NCBI RefSeq assembly: GCF_026240905.1
Contig: NZ_JAPEVI010000003.1
Coordinates: forward strand, 372,001 to 436,000
DNA from: Roseibium salinum
GTDB lineage: Bacteria; Pseudomonadota; Alphaproteobacteria; Rhizobiales; Stappiaceae
Length of the DNA stretch: 64,000 nucleotides
Reading direction: 5' to 3'
Position numbers and translations under genes: made by a program. The notes beneath the pieces are model-generated. The model saw only the letters and a list, made by a program, of their open reading frames with translations. It did not search any database and was not told the DNA's origin. Below are positions 61,425 to 64,000 of this stretch, in pieces; position 1 is the stretch's first letter, and the number at the start of each line of letters is the position of its first letter.

Positions 61425-62936
61425 TTAGAAGAGTCGCAGAACGTTCTGGTCCGCCTGTGCCGCGAAGGACAGGGAGGTGGACGCCAGGCTCTGGCGGGTC
61501 TGCAGGGCCAGAAGGTTTGCACCTTCCTCGTTGGTATCAGCCAGGGTCAGCTTGCCGGCACCTTCTTCCAGCGTGTTGATCATCTTCTTGGTGAAATCCT
61601 GACGGTTTTCAACGATAGAAAGATTGGTACCGAACTCCGAAGCCTGTGTTCTGAGCGAAGACAGAGCGGTGTTCAGTCGATCTACGACCCGATTGATGGA
61701 ATTGTCGGAAGCAAAGCCACTGTCGGACAAGGCCGAGAGCGTTACGCCGTCAGTGTCGGCGACGAATCCCGAACTCGCAAAATCAGCATTGTCGCTGGTC
61801 AGCGCAAGATCGGTCTCCGACGTAATGTTCAACTTGCCGGAGCTTGTGTTGAATTCGGCCGTGACACCCTTGAAGTCATTGATGAAGTTTTCAAGGTCGT
61901 CAACGCTTGTGTCACTTTCGACTTCGAGCGAACCGAGCTCATAGCCGTTGCCGTCTGTCAGGGTCAACGTGTCACCGACAGCGAAGGAGCCGCTGTCGGA
62001 CAGCAGCTGGCTTGTTGCGGTAAACGCTGCCGCATCGACTTCCGCGTTGTCGCCGTCGATGGTGAGAACGGCGCCGACCGTAGCTCCGGTATCGTTGAGG
62101 TAGATATCCTCATCGCTGTAGATGGTCAGCTCGCCAGAAGCATCGTCAAACTCGGCACGAACCCCGGCAACGCTGTTGAGACCGTCGACCAGATCCTGAA
62201 CGGTCGCGCCTGCGGTGATCGAGGTGCCGGAGAGCGCGGCAGGTGTCGTGGCTGTGTTGTCAACGAACTGAAGAGTTGTCGTGGCAGAAATCGAATTCGA
62301 TTCGGACAGAGTGGAGCTGGAGTTCAGCGCGGATGTGCCATCGGTCAGCGACAGCGTGACCTTGCCACCCTGCAACTGGAACGAGGTGGCGCTGCCCTGG
62401 CCTTCTGCCAGATCGGACAGGTTTAGACCGGTCGAGAGGGACGTGTCGGTGTAGTCGACCGCATCGATCTTCAGCTTGGACGTTGAATCTTCGTTGAAGA
62501 TGGTCGTCAGGTCGTTGCCGTCGCCTGCAAGCAGGTTCTTGCCCTTGTAGCCGGCGTCTTTAGCCAGGTCTTCGATCTGCGTCAGCAGTTCGTTGTACTG
62601 GCTGGCAAACTGCTTGCGCTCATACTGGCTCTGGGTCTGCAGTGCCTGGTTGGCTTTCGCCTTTGCGGACTCGACCAGCTTGGTGATGCTGGAAATGCCC
62701 TGGTCTGCAGACTTCAGCGTCTGGACCGACTGGCCCATGTCGTCCAGCAGATTGGACAGGTCGTTTGCACGAGATGTCAGGCCGGAGGCGGTGAAAAAGC
62801 TGTTCGGATTGTCCAGTGCCGAGTTCACCTTCTTGCCGGTGGCCAGTTTGTTCTGGACACTGGACATCATTTCAGCGGTGGACTGGAGGGTGTTGAGGTT
62901 CGCACGAACCGCGCTGGACAGCGTAAGGTCAGCCAT
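61425..62936 (-). CDS. Flagellin (copy 3)
   Basis: 503 residues. Same architecture as copy 2: conserved helices (TLSSAVRANLNTLQSTAEMM; EEGANLLALQTRQSLASTSL) and shared central beta domain with TDGTSALNSSSTLS and DEDIYLNDTGATVG. Begins with GGAAGGAACAC before the ATG. The three flagellins lie in a row on the minus strand, each with its own intergenic region. Confidence 0.93.
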   Translation of the reverse strand: MADLTLSSAVRANLNTLQSTAEMMSSVQNKLATGKKVNSALDNPNSFFTASGLTSRANDLSNLLDDMGQSVQTLKSADQGISSITKLVESAKAKANQALQTQSQYERKQFASQYNELLTQIEDLAKDAGYKGKNLLAGDGNDLTTIFNEDSTSKLKIDAVDYTDTSLSTGLNLSDLAEGQGSATSFQLQGGKVTLSLTDGTSALNSSSTLSESNSISATTTLQFVDNTATTPAALSGTSITAGATVQDLVDGLNSVAGVRAEFDDASGELTIYSDEDIYLNDTGATVGAVLTIDGDNAEVDAAAFTATSQLLSDSGSFAVGDTLTLTDGNGYELGSLEVESDTSVDDLENFINDFKGVTAEFNTSSGKLNITSETDLALTSDNADFASSGFVADTDGVTLSALSDSGFASDNSINRVVDRLNTALSSLRTQASEFGTNLSIVENRQDFTKKMINTLEEGAGKLTLADTNEEGANLLALQTRQSLASTSLSFAAQADQNVLRLF

Positions 62937-63450
62937 TATGTGTTCCTTCCTAGGACTACGAGATACGAGGACCCTTCCTGGATCCGAGGCACATAAGGCG
63001 GCTGTGGCAGGTAAGAAAATCTAAACAAACGTGGTTAGCGCAAATTAACCTTAACTGGAGGTGAAAGGTTGTAATTCCGGGAGTTGCTATGTTCGATTAT
63101 TCTTCCGTAATAACAGTGGGTTATCGGGTAGGTCGATGAAGTTTCCGCTTTGCGGAAAGCCGGCGGACGGCAAGCGGCACAGGAGAGAATGCGCGCATCC
63201 GGAGGGGCGGCGCGTTAATGTCAGAGGCTGAATAAGGGCACTTGGATCTGCGGGAGCCGGCCGACGTACTGCGTGGGCGGGGGCAACTTACCGCGGCGTC
63301 GATGGGGCTTCGGGATCCGCGCGAAAAGGGCAGGGGCCGGTACTGGACGCGGCAGGCTGTAGCCGCTTCGCGAGACAGATCTTCAGGAATGAAACCAGGT
63401 ATCTCGTTCAGACTCGGCTGCAGTCGCGCAGCCGGTGCGTTGAATGCAAG
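62937..63450. other. Intergenic region upstream of flagellin copy 3
   Basis: 514 bases with no convincing gene. The 130 bases next to the flagellin hold many TTAA half-sites (for example AAATTAACCTTAAC near 63040) but not at CtrA spacing. The rest is GC-rich and featureless to my reading. Confidence 0.4.
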
Positions 63451-63846
63451 TCAGGCAATCCGCTGAAACGGCTGTTGCTCTGTCTTGGGCTGCTGATCTT
63501 CAACGGACTTGGCATAGGCGCGCAGGCGCAGCAGCGTTTCGCTCGGGATCTGCCGTACGACGTGGCCGGTTTCGGTGTTCCTTGCCACATAGACGAGGCT
63601 TTCGCTTTCCGGATCCAGAACGTTGTGACGCTCCACGCGCGGCGTTACCGGGTCCGTCTGTTCCTGCCCGTTGCGTCCGTTGTCGGCAGCTCTCCGGCCA
63701 CCACTGGTTTCCACGGAGGGCCTGACGGTGTCCTCGGCCGGCAATTCCGTATTGGCGGCAGGCGCATTGCGCTCCGGAGCCCGCGTGACCGGCGTAATCG
63801 CCGTGTATGTCGGCGATGGCGGCCGGGCTAATCCCGTATCCAGCAT
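63451..63846 (-). CDS. FlaG-like hypothetical flagellar protein
   Basis: 131 residues. The N-terminal two thirds are polar and proline-rich; the C-terminus (SESLVYVARNTETGHVVRQI, then PSETLLRLRAY) resembles the FlaG domain (usually I.D..TGEVIRQIP). FlaG affects filament length or flagellin export in other bacteria. ATG 63846 has GGAGGAC 5 bases upstream. Position beside the flagellins supports the call, but FlaG membership is by eye. Confidence 0.6.
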   Translation of the reverse strand: MLDTGLARPPSPTYTAITPVTRAPERNAPAANTELPAEDTVRPSVETSGGRRAADNGRNGQEQTDPVTPRVERHNVLDPESESLVYVARNTETGHVVRQIPSETLLRLRAYAKSVEDQQPKTEQQPFQRIA

Positions 63847-63921
63847 CTTGTCCTCCGGGTGACCTATACCCATGCTCAGCAAACTTAACGTAAGGGAATG
63901 AATCTTTTGTTAACGAAAATG

Positions 63922-64000
63922 TTAGGAATTTAGAGGCCGGTTTCCATCCGGTTGTGGCTGTTCCTGATTCGTTGCCGGGCCTGCCGCAGCCTTGGTGCGC
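63922..64000 (-). CDS. Possible C-terminus of a gene running off the window
   Basis: The last 79 bases on the minus strand read RTKAAAGPATNQEQPQPDGN then RPLNS and a TAA at 63922-63924. Composition fits a low-complexity protein end. Too short to identify. Confidence 0.3.
   Translation of the reverse strand, partial: RTKAAAGPATNQEQPQPDGNRPLNS

Overview
The window looks like a chromosomal segment of a motile, marine-type alphaproteobacterium of the order Hyphomicrobiales (Rhizobiales), most likely near Roseibium/Labrenzia (Stappiaceae). This is inference. It rests on high GC, a growth-pole-ring-like coiled-coil giant, FlaF/FlbT flagellin regulators, an SbmA/BacA transporter, a PlcP-Agt style lipid-remodelling pair and a DgcN/DgcA D-glutamate pair. 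No 16S or tRNA gene was seen. About 50 protein genes are supported. There is no phage, insertion sequence, CRISPR array or obvious island.

Layout. 1-4997: end of an AAA ATPase gene, acyl-CoA ligase fadD, an EamA exporter and a VOC protein. 5199-7688: rimK operon (retropepsin-like protease, RimK ligase, M14-like hydrolase). 8042-12936: a lone molybdopterin hydroxylase large subunit, a short SbmA/BacA protein and a second EamA exporter. 12988-16702: a secreted small protein, an Lrp-type RAM-domain protein, then a TPP riboswitch with a 27-codon leader ORF, thiM, a frameshifted thiD and a TRAP binding protein. 17184-23012: FadL porin, tandem intergenic repeats, an SDR, the PlcP/Agt pair and threonine dehydratase. 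23127-28027: alcohol dehydrogenase remnant, cheZ, MFS transporter, dgcA (frameshifted) and dgcN. 28155-32761: MlaE-MlaF-MlaD plus auxiliary lipoprotein, a phospholipid transport operon.

33129-38855 is one 1908-codon gene for a membrane-anchored repeat protein resembling GPR/RgsE. 39136-43415: a small frameshifted gene, an Hpt protein, a 2Fe-2S ferredoxin, a divergent MFS/AraC pair and a universal stress protein. 43499-50236: a VWA protein, a DUF6152/DUF6644-like pair, ycjX-ycjF, a SixA-like phosphatase and a MoxR ATPase. 50550-63846 is a flagellar cluster: flgE (with a sigma-54 promoter match), flgK and flgL; then a divergent VOC/TetR pair; then on the minus strand three flagellins, flbT, frameshifted flaF and a FlaG-like gene.

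The most notable points are: the uORF start codon lying inside the P1 stem of the TPP riboswitch, with an orphan TRAP binding protein in the same operon; the PlcP-Agt pair behind a Pho-box-like site; the 11-residue repeats of the giant coiled-coil protein; two flagellins whose middle domains are more alike than their ends, the reverse of normal; and four single-base frame disruptions in otherwise intact genes (thiD, dgcA, a small conserved gene, flaF), two of them at G6 runs, which may be sequence errors or real.
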